DNA from: Streptomyces sp. NBC_01549
Lineage (GTDB): Bacteria > Actinomycetota > Actinomycetes > Streptomycetales > Streptomycetaceae
Length of the DNA: 64,000 nucleotides
Direction: 5' to 3'
Assembly (NCBI RefSeq): GCF_026339955.1
Contig: NZ_JAPEPW010000003.1
Location: forward strand, 1 to 64,000
Made by a program: the position numbers and the translations under genes. Below, piece by piece: positions 34,426 to 42,676 of this stretch. Within the stretch, counting starts at the first letter, position 1. Every line of letters starts with the position of its first letter. The notes under the pieces were generated by a model. The model was not told the origin of the DNA. It made no database searches and worked only from the letters and a program-made list of their open reading frames with translations.

Positions 34426-34518
34426 TTGGACACGAACCCATCCACTTTGGCATTATCGAACCTGTCGCGCTCGTCCGGGCGCCGGCACCGCCTTGCTGAT
34501 CCTTCCAAAGGGGCCCAG
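34426..34518 (+). promoter_or_regulatory. Diverged copy 6 of the shared promoter
   Basis: TTGGAC (34426-34431) lies 19 nt before CATTAT (34451-34456), which is followed by CGAACCTGTCG, matching GGAACCTGTCG/GGAACATGTCG of the better copies. The leader can form GC hairpins (GGGCGCCGGC) but has lost GTTCGTC. AAAGGGG then precedes the ATG at 34519. This is the weakest member of the family. Confidence 0.5.
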
Positions 34519-35424
34519 ATGTCTCCCGCCGAGCGGCTCGTGGACACCGCGCAGATCGTGTCCGAGTTCGGCACAAGCAAGCCCCGGATCAGCGAGTGGA
34601 GCAACGACCCGGACAGCGGCTTCCCCGCGGTCGCGCACACCGAGGGCCGCAAGCGGTTCTGGCGCCACAACGAGGTCGCGGCGTTCTTCGCCAAGCGCGC
34701 CCCGAAGAAGCGCACGCTGCCGGCCGCGGTACTCGAGGCCGACCAGGACGAGCTGCTGGCCAAGCGGGAAGTGGCCAAGCTCCTCGGCTATACCCGCACC
34801 TCCACCATCGACGCCTACTTCCGCGACCGGCCCGGATACTTCCCCGAGCCCGACGAGGACGCCGACGGCCCGATGTGGCGCCGCGGCACGATCGTCGCCT
34901 GGGCCAGCAACCGGCCCGGCAAGGGCCGCCGCAGCTCCGCCCCGGCCGCCGCGCTGCCCCCGGTGCCCGTCGATGGGGACCCCGACGAGTTGCTCGGTAC
35001 CGCCGAAGTCGCGAGCCTGCTCGGCTACAGCAGTGTCGCTTCCTTCTCCAGCTCTCTCTACCAGGGACGCATCCCCGAACTGCCCGAGCCGGAGACCCTG
35101 GAGAGGGAGGAAGGCAGCCGCGGCGGAGCCCGCAAGAAGTGGCGCCGGGCCACCGTCGTCGCCGCCGCCCGCACGCGCGGTGTGCTGCCCGCCGCCGACC
35201 AGGACGAGAACGAGGACCTGGTCGGCGCCGCCGAAGCGGCCCAGATCCTCGGATACGGCAACGCCGACAGCTTCATCAGCGCGCTCGGGCACGGGCTCCT
35301 GCCCGATCTCGAGCAGCCCGACGGGTTCGAATACCGCCGCGGCAGTGCCGGCCGACCGCGCCAGCAGCGCTGGAAACGCTCCCGCCTCGAGGAGCTGGCC
35401 GCCCGCCGGTCCTCGACGCCCTGA
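34519..35424 (+). CDS. Protein of four tandem MerR/excisionase-like DNA-binding modules
   Basis: The 301-aa protein contains four related modules of about 65-80 residues. Each has the form xAEVAxLLGYxxxxSFxxxLxxGxxPEPD...KWRRxTVVAWAxxR: about residues 8-58 (TAQIVSEFGTSKPRISEW, FWRHNEVAAFF), 75-135 (LAKREVAKLLGYTRTSTI, WRRGTIVAWA), 157-220 (LGTAEVASLLGYSS, WRRATVVAAA) and 233-297 (VGAAEAAQILGYGN, WKRSRLEEL). Single modules of this type are seen in excisionases and plasmid regulators; four in a row would suit a protein that binds arrays of direct repeats. AAAGGGG precedes the ATG. Confidence 0.7.
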   Translation: MSPAERLVDTAQIVSEFGTSKPRISEWSNDPDSGFPAVAHTEGRKRFWRHNEVAAFFAKRAPKKRTLPAAVLEADQDELLAKREVAKLLGYTRTSTIDAYFRDRPGYFPEPDEDADGPMWRRGTIVAWASNRPGKGRRSSAPAAALPPVPVDGDPDELLGTAEVASLLGYSSVASFSSSLYQGRIPELPEPETLEREEGSRGGARKKWRRATVVAAARTRGVLPAADQDENEDLVGAAEAAQILGYGNADSFISALGHGLLPDLEQPDGFEYRRGSAGRPRQQRWKRSRLEELAARRSSTP

Positions 35425-35698
35425 CTGCAACACCGAATCGCGTCACACGCGGGATACCGTAAGACCGCGGCCTCTGGTTGAAGGGATCGACGAACTCCCG
35501 GCGGGCCAGACGCCGCACGATGGCCGGTATGGAGAGGCCAGCCACCTCTCCGCCGCGAAGCCACACGGCTCCGCGGCACCGGCCATCGCCGCATCCGCCC
35601 AGGGCAGCCGTGCCGAAGCGCGCCGAGACCGGATGAGCACCAGAGCAGATGTTGAACGCAGAGAGTCGATTCGGGCCCGGCGTGTCGACGAGACCTTT

Positions 35699-36895
35699 CT
35701 AGGCCCTGTGATCGTCCGCCCAGTTCATGAGGAGCAGGAGACCGACAGGAATCACGCCGCTCACGAAGGCTATCGCGGCGCCCTCCACTCCAAAGAACGG
35801 ATAAGTGAGCCCGCTCGCGCAGCTGCCGATCGCGGAAGAGATGAGGATGGCCGCCTCTCGATCCTTCGGCCTGTACGGCATCAGCCCTGCGACCAATAGC
35901 CCGGTTCCATAGCCTCCCCCTGCCATTCCTACGACGCCCGTCACCCAGCCAAGGAGCACTCTCGCCGAGGTGTTGCTCGTGCCAACCGTGTGTGCAAGAA
36001 ATCCGATGGCCCAGGCGAAGAGCCAGCTTGGGAGGATCACCGCGCAGGCCTTCAAGGTGAGAACGACCCCGTCGTACGTAGGCACGAGCCTGGCCACCTG
36101 TGCGGCCGTCGGCCCTCTCCGGTCTTTCCGCGTCAGCACGATCTCTGCGTGGGCGACGGGGACGGAGCGGAGTTCCCCTGCGGGAACGAGTTCTGTTCCC
36201 GTGGCGGGAACTTCGCTACGCAGGTCCCGGACCTCTTGGTCCAGGGCGCGCATGCCGATCTGGATCTCGGCCAGGGCTGCATCCTCGCGGTCGACGAGGT
36301 CGGCCAGCCGTTGCCCTTGTCGTTGGAGTTCTTCGGCCAGAGTTTGGTCCCGCTCCGCCAGCTCGCGTCCTAGGGCATCGCGGTCTCTCCTGTCCTCTGT
36401 GATCTCCCGGCGGGCCTCGTTCACTCCATTCGCCAGGGCAGCAACGTGCTCCTCCATCGCAGTGAGGGCCTGGCGAACTTCCTGCGACGAGCCGTCGGCA
36501 CCCTCCAGTTGGTCCTTGAGTTCGTCGCGCTCTCGCCGTAGCGACTCGGCTTCGTTCAGGTAGTGCTGAACGAGCGGGCTTGGGGTCTTGCTGTTAGCGA
36601 CAGCCGTCTCCCATAGTTGCCAAGCCTCGACCCGTTCCTCGTCGCTCAACGGCTTCTCCTCCTCCTCGCAGAAGGCGAAGATTTGCGCAACGAAGTGTTG
36701 CTGACAGACCCGCTTCCCGGTGAAGTACCGGCTAGCTGTGGACTTGTTCAGGTAGTACTTTTCGATGAAGGCTGACCGCGTGAGGCCGCGCTCCTCCAGA
36801 ACCTCCCGGAGCCGTCGCGCGAACCGTTCGGTGTCTAGTTCCGCGGACTTGTTCCCAGCGGGACCCCCAGCGGATTGCTCTTCTTCCTCGCCCAC
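35699..36895 (-). CDS. HTH, coiled-coil and C-terminal membrane protein, 398 aa
   Basis: The GTG at 36895 (AGGGGGTGCGG upstream) is chosen; a longer frame exists but lies across the divergent promoter. A small helix-turn-helix-like domain sits at about residues 20-75 (REVLEERGLTRSAFIEKYYLNKSTASRYFTGKR). A long coiled coil follows at about 120-240 (LRRERDELKDQLEGADG, RDALGRELAERDQTLAEELQRQGQRLADL), then hydrophobic segments (about 275-395) make probably four membrane helices. A membrane-tethered DNA-binding coiled-coil protein could take part in partition or sensing. It is divergent from a two-helix membrane protein. Confidence 0.7.
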   Translation of the reverse strand: MGEEEEQSAGGPAGNKSAELDTERFARRLREVLEERGLTRSAFIEKYYLNKSTASRYFTGKRVCQQHFVAQIFAFCEEEEKPLSDEERVEAWQLWETAVANSKTPSPLVQHYLNEAESLRRERDELKDQLEGADGSSQEVRQALTAMEEHVAALANGVNEARREITEDRRDRDALGRELAERDQTLAEELQRQGQRLADLVDREDAALAEIQIGMRALDQEVRDLRSEVPATGTELVPAGELRSVPVAHAEIVLTRKDRRGPTAAQVARLVPTYDGVVLTLKACAVILPSWLFAWAIGFLAHTVGTSNTSARVLLGWVTGVVGMAGGGYGTGLLVAGLMPYRPKDREAAILISSAIGSCASGLTYPFFGVEGAAIAFVSGVIPVGLLLLMNWADDHRA

Positions 36896-37010
36896 CCCGC
36901 ACCCCCTGTGAGTTGCCAAACTGCGGGATCCCCTCGTCCCCAATCCGCAACTCGCGGATGAGCAGGAGAGTCGGTGCACGGAACAGAAACCCGCGCATCG
37001 GAGGAGCAAG

Positions 37011-37286
37011 GTGCCCGCCAACCAGAACTCACAAAATACAAGTGGAGACGCGCAGCCGCGCACCCTTGCAGAAGCCCGGTCCGAGACTGCCCGACTGCAG
37101 CGCAAGGCGAAAATCCTCGCGATTCTGCTCGGCATCGCGGTCGGCATCATCGCCGCCCTCGTGGCGCTGATGATCTTTATGGCTGGCCACGCCAGCACGG
37201 TGGCTACCTCCGCGGGGGTCGGCGGCACCTTCCTCGCGGCGACGTACTTCGCGCTCTTCCTGGAGGAGAAGGCGGGGGTGTTTTAG
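37011..37286 (+). CDS. Small membrane protein, 91 aa
   Basis: GGAGGAG just upstream supports the GTG at 37011. After a polar N-terminus with a short helix (TLAEARSETARLQRKAK), two membrane helices follow (ILAILLGIAVGIIAALVALMIFMAG and the ATSAGVGGTFLAATYFALFL region). It is divergently transcribed from the HTH-coiled-coil membrane protein with a 115-nt promoter gap, so the pair may be co-controlled. Function unknown. Confidence 0.65.
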   Translation: MPANQNSQNTSGDAQPRTLAEARSETARLQRKAKILAILLGIAVGIIAALVALMIFMAGHASTVATSAGVGGTFLAATYFALFLEEKAGVF

Positions 37287-37782
37287 CCCTTGGGCGGTGC
37301 CGACCTGTTCGGCACCGCCCCGCTCGGAAGATCTTCTTCGGCCAGCGCGGCGAACTACGCCCGCCAGCTACCGGGCGCTCGCCGAGCACGCCAAACGCAA
37401 AGCGCATCCCGAAGCCGTGGAAGCAGCACACCCCGACTTCGCAACCCTTCCCCCGGCCCTCGTGCAGCGACGACGGAGCCCGCCCTCTGACGCGGTGCGG
37501 CGTCAGCGACCACCGCGAATTTCCGTTCTGCTACTCCCCGAGAGCCACGTACGCCCATCGCGCCGCACCAGGTAGTGGTCTGGTGCGGCGCGATGGCCTG
37601 TGTTTCGCCTTAGCTGCTGGGCTGGGAGTTCTTGCCGCCGTCGTTCCCGGACGCGGTGCAGGGCCCGGTGCTGTCTCCTTCGGCGGGGAATGACCGCCGG
37701 CGACCGGGGTGCTCGGGGCGTGTACACCGGGTCAGCAGTCTGCGGAAATCCGCCCAGACTTCGTACGCTGCGTAGCCGAACA
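37287..37782. other. Intergenic region with a terminator, otherwise no gene seen
   Basis: Only short frames occur. One reads SYRALAEHAKRKAHPEAVEAAHPDF and could be a fragment of a lost gene, but it has no start. The region carries the perfect 17-bp hairpin at 37555-37596 and separates the plus-strand membrane gene from the minus-strand operon ending at 37783. Confidence 0.5.
37555..37596. terminator. Perfect 17-bp hairpin terminator
   Basis: CCATCGCGCCGCACCAG (37555-37571) pairs perfectly with 37580-37596 around an 8-nt loop. It lies between convergent transcripts and could stop both. Confidence 0.75.
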
Positions 37783-39228
37783 TCACTTGGCGCCTCCGGG
37801 GTTGGCGGGAACCAGCAGGCCGTCACCCGGCCACAGGGCGCACCCGGCTTCCGCCCAGGCCAGTTGCCTGCCGACCTCGACCAGGACCTTGATGCGTTCG
37901 GCGGGCCCGTACGCCTGATGCCGCCCGGCCGCCGGGTCGTAGACCCGTACTTCGCTGTGCGGGCCGGAGCACACCAGGGCACGGGCGATGTCCGGCAGAC
38001 CCAGGCTGAGGGCATCGCATTCACCGTCCTGGATGAGCTGGAGCAGATCCTCGGTGACCGCCTCCCAGTCGCCGACCTCCGGCCAGCGCGTACCGCCGTC
38101 CAGTTCGTGGGTGAGCGTGGCAAGCGGAACGATCTCGCCTGGCCGGCGGCCGCGGGTGAGGAGGTCGTAGATGCGGGCGCCGTCGGGCTGCCGGACACGG
38201 GGGTGCAGCAGGGAGGCTGCGGCTACGAGCGAGGTGTTGATCTCCTGGGCTGCGGCCGGGTAGTAGGCCTCGTGCGAGAAGAGCAGGTACACCTCGCCGG
38301 TGGGCTGCTCGGAACCGTCCTGGGGCATGTTCGTTTCCTCCTTCGTCGGCGGGACGGGGGTCGTGTGCTCGGCTGAGGGCTGGGGCCGCCGGCGGGGCCC
38401 GGGCGGATAGGGACCCAGCGGAGGCTGCCCGCCGAACCGGTCATGCCGGGCAGCCGCCGCGTCGCCCTGCGTGGGCGTGACGATCTGTCGGGTCTGGACG
38501 GCGAGTTGCAGCATCAGCCGCTCCCGGGCGATGAGCTCGCTGGAGGCCGAGCGGGTGTCGTGGCGCTGGAGCAGGTCTGCGGCGTCGAACAGCTGGTGGT
38601 GGCCGATCTCGACGGCGCGCCGCACCTCGTAGCGGTCGCTGCTGACGGCGGCCCGGACGAGGCCGGTGTGCAGAGCGGTGAGGCGCTGCAGGTAGCGGCA
38701 GGCGGCTTCGTCCTCGACGATCCGGGCGTTCTCGCCGGCGCGGGTACCGAGCCGGTCAGACAGGTGCTCCACGAGCAGCGGGGCTAGGACGGCCGCCGAC
38801 AGCACGATGCCGAAGGGGATGCCGTGCATGGGCGCAAGGGCGGCGACCACCAGGGTGAGGGCCGTGACGACGGCCGTGGCCGGCCGTACGGTCACTTTGC
38901 CGAGGAGGATCCGGTGTGCCGGTCGTCTGGCCAGCCAGCGCAGGCTGATGCGCTGGGACCGGGTCGCGATCGGGGTGAACACGGCGATCCGGTGTGGCTG
39001 TTCGGGCAGGCTGCCGTCGGCCGGGACCGTCCAGTCGATCCACCCCCATCCCGTCCGTTCACGGATCAGGACGGGCTCGCAGCCGGCCACGCAATTGGAG
39101 CCGCAGCAGACATGCCCGCCGCGCACGGCGCGTGAGCGTTTGGCCTCCCACCGGTCCGGGTCGAGGGTGAAGGGGCGCTGGTGCTGGCCGGCTGCGGTCG
39201 GCGGTGGTGTGCGGAGCGTGTCCGTCAC
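37783..39228 (-). CDS. Membrane protein with a possible internally started C-terminal protein
   Basis: GTG 39228 with AGGAAG gives 481 residues. The N-terminal about 300 residues contain one or two membrane segments (ATAVVTALTLVVAALAP, FGIVLSAAVLAPLLVEHL), preceded by a cysteine pair (CCGSNCVAGC) and followed by a helical region. After a proline-rich stretch the sequence NMPQDGSEQPTGEVYLLFSHEAYY begins a soluble domain with LLQLIQDGECDALSLGLPDIARALVC. A perfect AAGGAGG spells the preceding codons and is 6-9 nt before the ATG at 38328, so a 181-aa protein may also be made from 37783-38328. No family is recognised for either part. The gene follows the replication-initiator-like gene by 25 nt. 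Confidence 0.65.
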   Translation of the reverse strand: MTDTLRTPPPTAAGQHQRPFTLDPDRWEAKRSRAVRGGHVCCGSNCVAGCEPVLIRERTGWGWIDWTVPADGSLPEQPHRIAVFTPIATRSQRISLRWLARRPAHRILLGKVTVRPATAVVTALTLVVAALAPMHGIPFGIVLSAAVLAPLLVEHLSDRLGTRAGENARIVEDEAACRYLQRLTALHTGLVRAAVSSDRYEVRRAVEIGHHQLFDAADLLQRHDTRSASSELIARERLMLQLAVQTRQIVTPTQGDAAAARHDRFGGQPPLGPYPPGPRRRPQPSAEHTTPVPPTKEETNMPQDGSEQPTGEVYLLFSHEAYYPAAAQEINTSLVAAASLLHPRVRQPDGARIYDLLTRGRRPGEIVPLATLTHELDGGTRWPEVGDWEAVTEDLLQLIQDGECDALSLGLPDIARALVCSGPHSEVRVYDPAAGRHQAYGPAERIKVLVEVGRQLAWAEAGCALWPGDGLLVPANPGGAK

Positions 39229-39253
39229 GGGCTGCTTCCTTCCAGTGGGTCGG

Positions 39254-40684
39254 TCAGGCGGAGGCGCACGTCCTGCAGCGGCCGCCGCCGTCGGGGTGGG
39301 CCCGCCGGGGCGTTGGGCCCGGACAGGTGCGGCACAGCGGCCAGCCGAGGCAGGCCGGGCAGAGGTCTTCACCGGGGGCGGTTGCGGGCACCCCGCAGCC
39401 GGCGCACTCGACGAGGGCCCGGTAGGTCAGGGCGTCAGTAACGCTGCGGGCGGCGGCCCCCATCGATGACCGCTCTGTTGTCGCCGCTGCGTACGGCTCG
39501 TTCCACGGGGGCGCATCGTGGTGGTCTGCTGCGGTGGTGGGCGACGGGTAGGCCTGGGCGGCGCGGAGCCTGGCGGCGATGATCGCGCCGACCGAGGTGC
39601 GCACTGGGTCCGGCAGGGGCCGGTCGGTGATGACGTGGCGCAGCTGCTCGCTGCTCCAGCCGGACTCCAGCATCACCGTGGCCACGCGGCCCTGATCGGT
39701 CAGCACCTTGCCGGTCAGCAGGAGTTCCGGACGGCTCGCTCCGATCTCGAGCAGCAGCTGGATCCCCGGATGCATCTCATCCGCCGGGAGCGCAGCCAGC
39801 GGGGACGCTGGTGCGTCGGGCTGGTCCGTCCCTTCGGGTGTGCGCGCGATGTCGCTGCGGTCGCACGGAGGGAGGGTGCTGGTCTTCTGCTTGTTGGTCT
39901 TCTTTCTGTTGGTGTTCTTAGCGGGGTGATTAACCGACGTCGGGTTATCCACCGGTGGAAAACCCGACATCGGTTGCGACCTGCTGTTTTGCAGGCTGGG
40001 CAGATCGGTGATGAAGTACGCGGCCGCGCCGAGGGTGCCTTCGGGGCGGCGCTCGCGTTCCCGGAGCAGGAAGCCGTGCTTCTCCAGCTCCTTGAGGCCG
40101 CTCTTGACGGCCGCCTCGCCGTCGCGGCTGCGGCGCGCCAGGTCCGTGACGCTCATCCGCCAGCCGTCCCGGTGCGTGCTGATGTAGCCGAAGGTTCCCT
40201 TCGCCTTGAAGGAGAGCCTTGGGTCGCGGAACAGGCCGTTGGCGATCTGGGTGAACTGGTCCGCCGCCATCACCCCACGGCGGATCCCCGCCCCGAAGCC
40301 GGGCGGCGCCTCACCCGCCGGCGCGGAGGTGAACGCCGGACCAGCCGCCGCGGCAAGGTCGGCGTCGACGGGAGCAGGACGGTCCGTGATCGAGTACACG
40401 ATCTCGCCGAGCGTCCCGTCGTCGTGCCTCAGCTGTTCGCGGATGAGGTAGCCGTGCCGCTGCAGTTCGCTCAGGCCGCCGCGTACGGCGTCGCGTCCGT
40501 CGGGTCCGGCGCGCACGAGGTCGGCAACCGTCACGTGCCAGCCGGCGCGGTGGGTGCTGATGTAGCCGAAGATTCCCTTCGCCTTGAAGGAGATCTTGGG
40601 GTCGCGGAACAGGGCGTTAGCGATCTGGGTGAACTGGTCCGCCGCCATCACCCCACGACGGATTCCCGCCCCGAAACGGCTCAT
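39254..40684 (-). CDS. Replication-initiator-like protein with duplicated winged-helix domain
   Basis: The 476-aa protein has two near-copies of a about 100-residue domain, at about 4-103 and 131-232. Each starts FGAGIRRGVMAADQFTQIAN and continues LFRDP, then FKAKGxFGYISTHRxGW, LVR/LARR and GLxELxxHGxLxRE. This is the helix-turn-helix arrangement seen in plasmid replication or DnaD-like initiators of actinobacteria. A basic linker (NTNRKKTNKQKTS) joins it to a C-terminal part with three cysteine pairs near the end (CAGCGVPA, CPACLGWPLCRTC), a likely zinc ribbon. ATG 40684 has AGGAAG. The repeat-rich region to its right is a natural target. Confidence 0.7.
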   Translation of the reverse strand: MSRFGAGIRRGVMAADQFTQIANALFRDPKISFKAKGIFGYISTHRAGWHVTVADLVRAGPDGRDAVRGGLSELQRHGYLIREQLRHDDGTLGEIVYSITDRPAPVDADLAAAAGPAFTSAPAGEAPPGFGAGIRRGVMAADQFTQIANGLFRDPRLSFKAKGTFGYISTHRDGWRMSVTDLARRSRDGEAAVKSGLKELEKHGFLLRERERRPEGTLGAAAYFITDLPSLQNSRSQPMSGFPPVDNPTSVNHPAKNTNRKKTNKQKTSTLPPCDRSDIARTPEGTDQPDAPASPLAALPADEMHPGIQLLLEIGASRPELLLTGKVLTDQGRVATVMLESGWSSEQLRHVITDRPLPDPVRTSVGAIIAARLRAAQAYPSPTTAADHHDAPPWNEPYAAATTERSSMGAAARSVTDALTYRALVECAGCGVPATAPGEDLCPACLGWPLCRTCPGPTPRRAHPDGGGRCRTCASA

Positions 40685-41402
40685 CGTGCTTCCTCGCGCG
40701 CCATGTGCGCACGGCCGCCGATGCCCTGGAGCGGACCTGCGGGAGCGAGGTGGCCGGGGCCGCTGTGTGAGGTGATGTGGACGAGATCCATTCCGTCAGC
40801 TCACCCGGCGCCCCCGACCAAGCTGACGGCCACAGCCCCCGACCACCGGTCACGATCCGGCAACATGCGCACTGGGCTGGCGTGGTCGGGCTCATGGTCG
40901 GGCCGACCACGGCCTATCCCCGATGGCAGGCGATGGATGCGCAGTCGCGGTTGCGCAGCGGCAGCGTCGCTCATTGCGCAGGCAGCTGCGCAACGGTTCC
41001 GGGCCCTGCGCATTCGGCATGTGCAGCCGACTGCGCACAGCGGACAGGCGCCGTCGACGTTGGTCTGCGCACTCGGCCAAGTCGTGCGCAACCGGGCCTT
41101 CCGCAGCCTCCTTCCTGGAGTCGGCGCGGGCCCGGTCCTTCGGCCGCTTCTCCCTCTGTGTCCCCTGGGCTCGCTGGGCCAGTTCCCCGTCCCCACCACC
41201 TTCACAGCGATGTTCGGTTCAGGCGTGCCTGGTCGCCGTCTGGGGCCATGGTCGGGGCTGTGGTCGGGCCGACCATGACCCCGACCACGGGCTTTGTGTC
41301 CCCATCGTGACCGTGGTCGGGGGCTCATGGTCGGTGGTCGGGTCGGGGTCGGCGGGTTTTCTCAAGGTCAGCAAATACACGTTCTGACCTGGGAGTTTGA
41401 CC
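40685..41402. repeat. Repeat-rich intergenic region, candidate replication or transfer origin
   Basis: No gene is supported in this 718-nt gap between the divergent rep-like and conjugation genes. TGCGCA occurs nine times: 40866, 40938, 40952, 40975, 40987, 41007, 41032, 41066 and 41085. Two exact copies of TGGTCGGGCCGACCA lie at 40895-40909 and 41261-41275, with further single arms (CCCCGACCA at 40812 and 40837; GGTCGGGG with CCCCGACC around the second palindrome; several TGGTCGG to 41340). Iterons, an oriT or operators for the conjugation operon are all possible. Confidence 0.7.
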
Positions 41403-42338
41403 ATGTCCCCTGGCAAGCAGGCCTCGGAGAGCGACGCGGCTCCTCCGATGGCCGCAGGCGCCCGGCTGGAGAAGATGAGGCGGCGCGTCCGCCTGTCGCG
41501 CCTGGCCCTGTTCACCGCGATCGCGGCCGGCCCCGTCGCCCTGGGCGTCGCGGTGATGTCCGGCCCGACCACCGTCGCGGCCGCCCCCTCGGACAAGCCA
41601 GCCGCCGTGCGCAGCGCGGCCGCCACGGCCGACCCTGCGGGCTATGCGCAGGTGTTCGTCGGCGCGTGGTTGCGCAGCGGCGCCGACGACGCGAACAGTG
41701 CGCAGGCGTGGCTTGCGCAGTCCCTCGCGCCGGATGTCGATCTGCCGGACCCGGTCGCCAGTGCGCAGCCGAAGCCGGTGGCGGTGATCGCCGTGCGCAG
41801 TGCGCAGCGCGGGGACGGCGAGTGGGCGGTGACCGTGGCTGCGCAGTACGCCGACGGGCGGCTGCGCTACTTCGTCGTCCCCGTGACCGCCGACGCGAGC
41901 GGCGCCTCGTTCGCCGTGACCGGCGCCCCCGGCGCGGTGACCGGCCCGGCGCGCGCCGCGGTGGGCAAGTCGCCGTACGGCGTGAGCGTGCCATACGACG
42001 GCGATCTGTCCTTGGCAGTCGGCGAGTTCTTCGGCGCGTACCTGACGGGGGCCGGGGAGGTGGACCGCTACCTCGCACCCGGCGTTCGGATGTCGGCCGT
42101 CTCCCCGGCGCCGTACACGGCGGTCGCGGTGCAGCGGGTGTCCGCCGTCGAGGAGGCCGCGGCCGCCGGGAAGGTGCCGGCCGACGGCACGGCGGTGCGT
42201 GTCCTCGTGCAGGTGGAAGCCCGGGACTCCGGCGGTCGCTGGCCGCTGGGGTACGAGCTCACGCTCAAGGCCCGCTCGGGCCGGTGGGAAGTCGCGGCGC
42301 TGGAGTCCGGGACCGCCCAGGACGGGGGTGCCCGGTGA
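41403..42338 (+). CDS. TcpC/VirB8-like conjugation protein
   Basis: TcpC-type proteins are bitopic membrane proteins with two NTF2-like domains that join the conjugation channel. This 311-aa protein has a cytoplasmic basic N-terminus, one membrane helix (LALFTAIAAGPVALGVAVMSG, about residues 36-56) and an extracytoplasmic part with two related alpha/beta domains (starting YAQVFVGAWLRSG and VGEFFGAYLTGAG). ATG 41403 has GGGAG at 7 nt; a TTG two codons upstream is less likely. It is the first gene of the operon and overlaps the next by 4 nt. The gene itself contains about nine more TGCGCA hexamers in different frames. Confidence 0.82.
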   Translation: MSPGKQASESDAAPPMAAGARLEKMRRRVRLSRLALFTAIAAGPVALGVAVMSGPTTVAAAPSDKPAAVRSAAATADPAGYAQVFVGAWLRSGADDANSAQAWLAQSLAPDVDLPDPVASAQPKPVAVIAVRSAQRGDGEWAVTVAAQYADGRLRYFVVPVTADASGASFAVTGAPGAVTGPARAAVGKSPYGVSVPYDGDLSLAVGEFFGAYLTGAGEVDRYLAPGVRMSAVSPAPYTAVAVQRVSAVEEAAAAGKVPADGTAVRVLVQVEARDSGGRWPLGYELTLKARSGRWEVAALESGTAQDGGAR

Positions 42339-42676
42339 ACACGATGCACAGCCTGATGCTCGCCGGGCAGCTCAACGACCTCGGCAACTCGTGGATCAAC
42401 ATGTTCAAGGAGTGGGCGACCAAAGGCCTGCAGGCCGGTCTGGTCTGCCTCGTGGTCGTCATCATGATCCAGAAGTTCAGCCTCAAGGCCGGGATCGGTG
42501 CCCTGCTCCTGATGGTGATCGCGCTGGGCCTGTACAACTCGCGCAACGACCTGGCGAACATGTTCACCGACGAGGTGAAGAACCCGGCCAAGGGCGCACC
42601 CGCAATCCCCGGCATCGTGCGCAGTACCGATCCCCTCGTGCGTGACCACTCCGCCGGCGCGGGAGGCTGGCTGTGA
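42335..42676 (+). CDS. Small two-helix membrane protein of the conjugation operon
   Basis: A 113-aa protein with a first amphipathic helix (LGNSWINMFKEWATKG), then two adjacent membrane helices (LQAGLVCLVVVIMIQKF and AGIGALLLMVIALGLYN), and a polar tail. It overlaps both neighbours by 4 nt. Its place between the TcpC-like and PrgI-like genes fits a small channel subunit such as TcpD/VirB3-like, but similarity is not evident. GTG 42335 is the start by overlap. Confidence 0.72.
   Translation: MNTMHSLMLAGQLNDLGNSWINMFKEWATKGLQAGLVCLVVVIMIQKFSLKAGIGALLLMVIALGLYNSRNDLANMFTDEVKNPAKGAPAIPGIVRSTDPLVRDHSAGAGGWL

Noticed and set aside
40895..41275. Streptomyces linear-replicon telomere (palindrome-rich end)
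   Set aside because: The palindromes are internal, flanked by operons on both sides, and few in number; telomere ends would be terminal and hold many short palindromes in the last few hundred bases.
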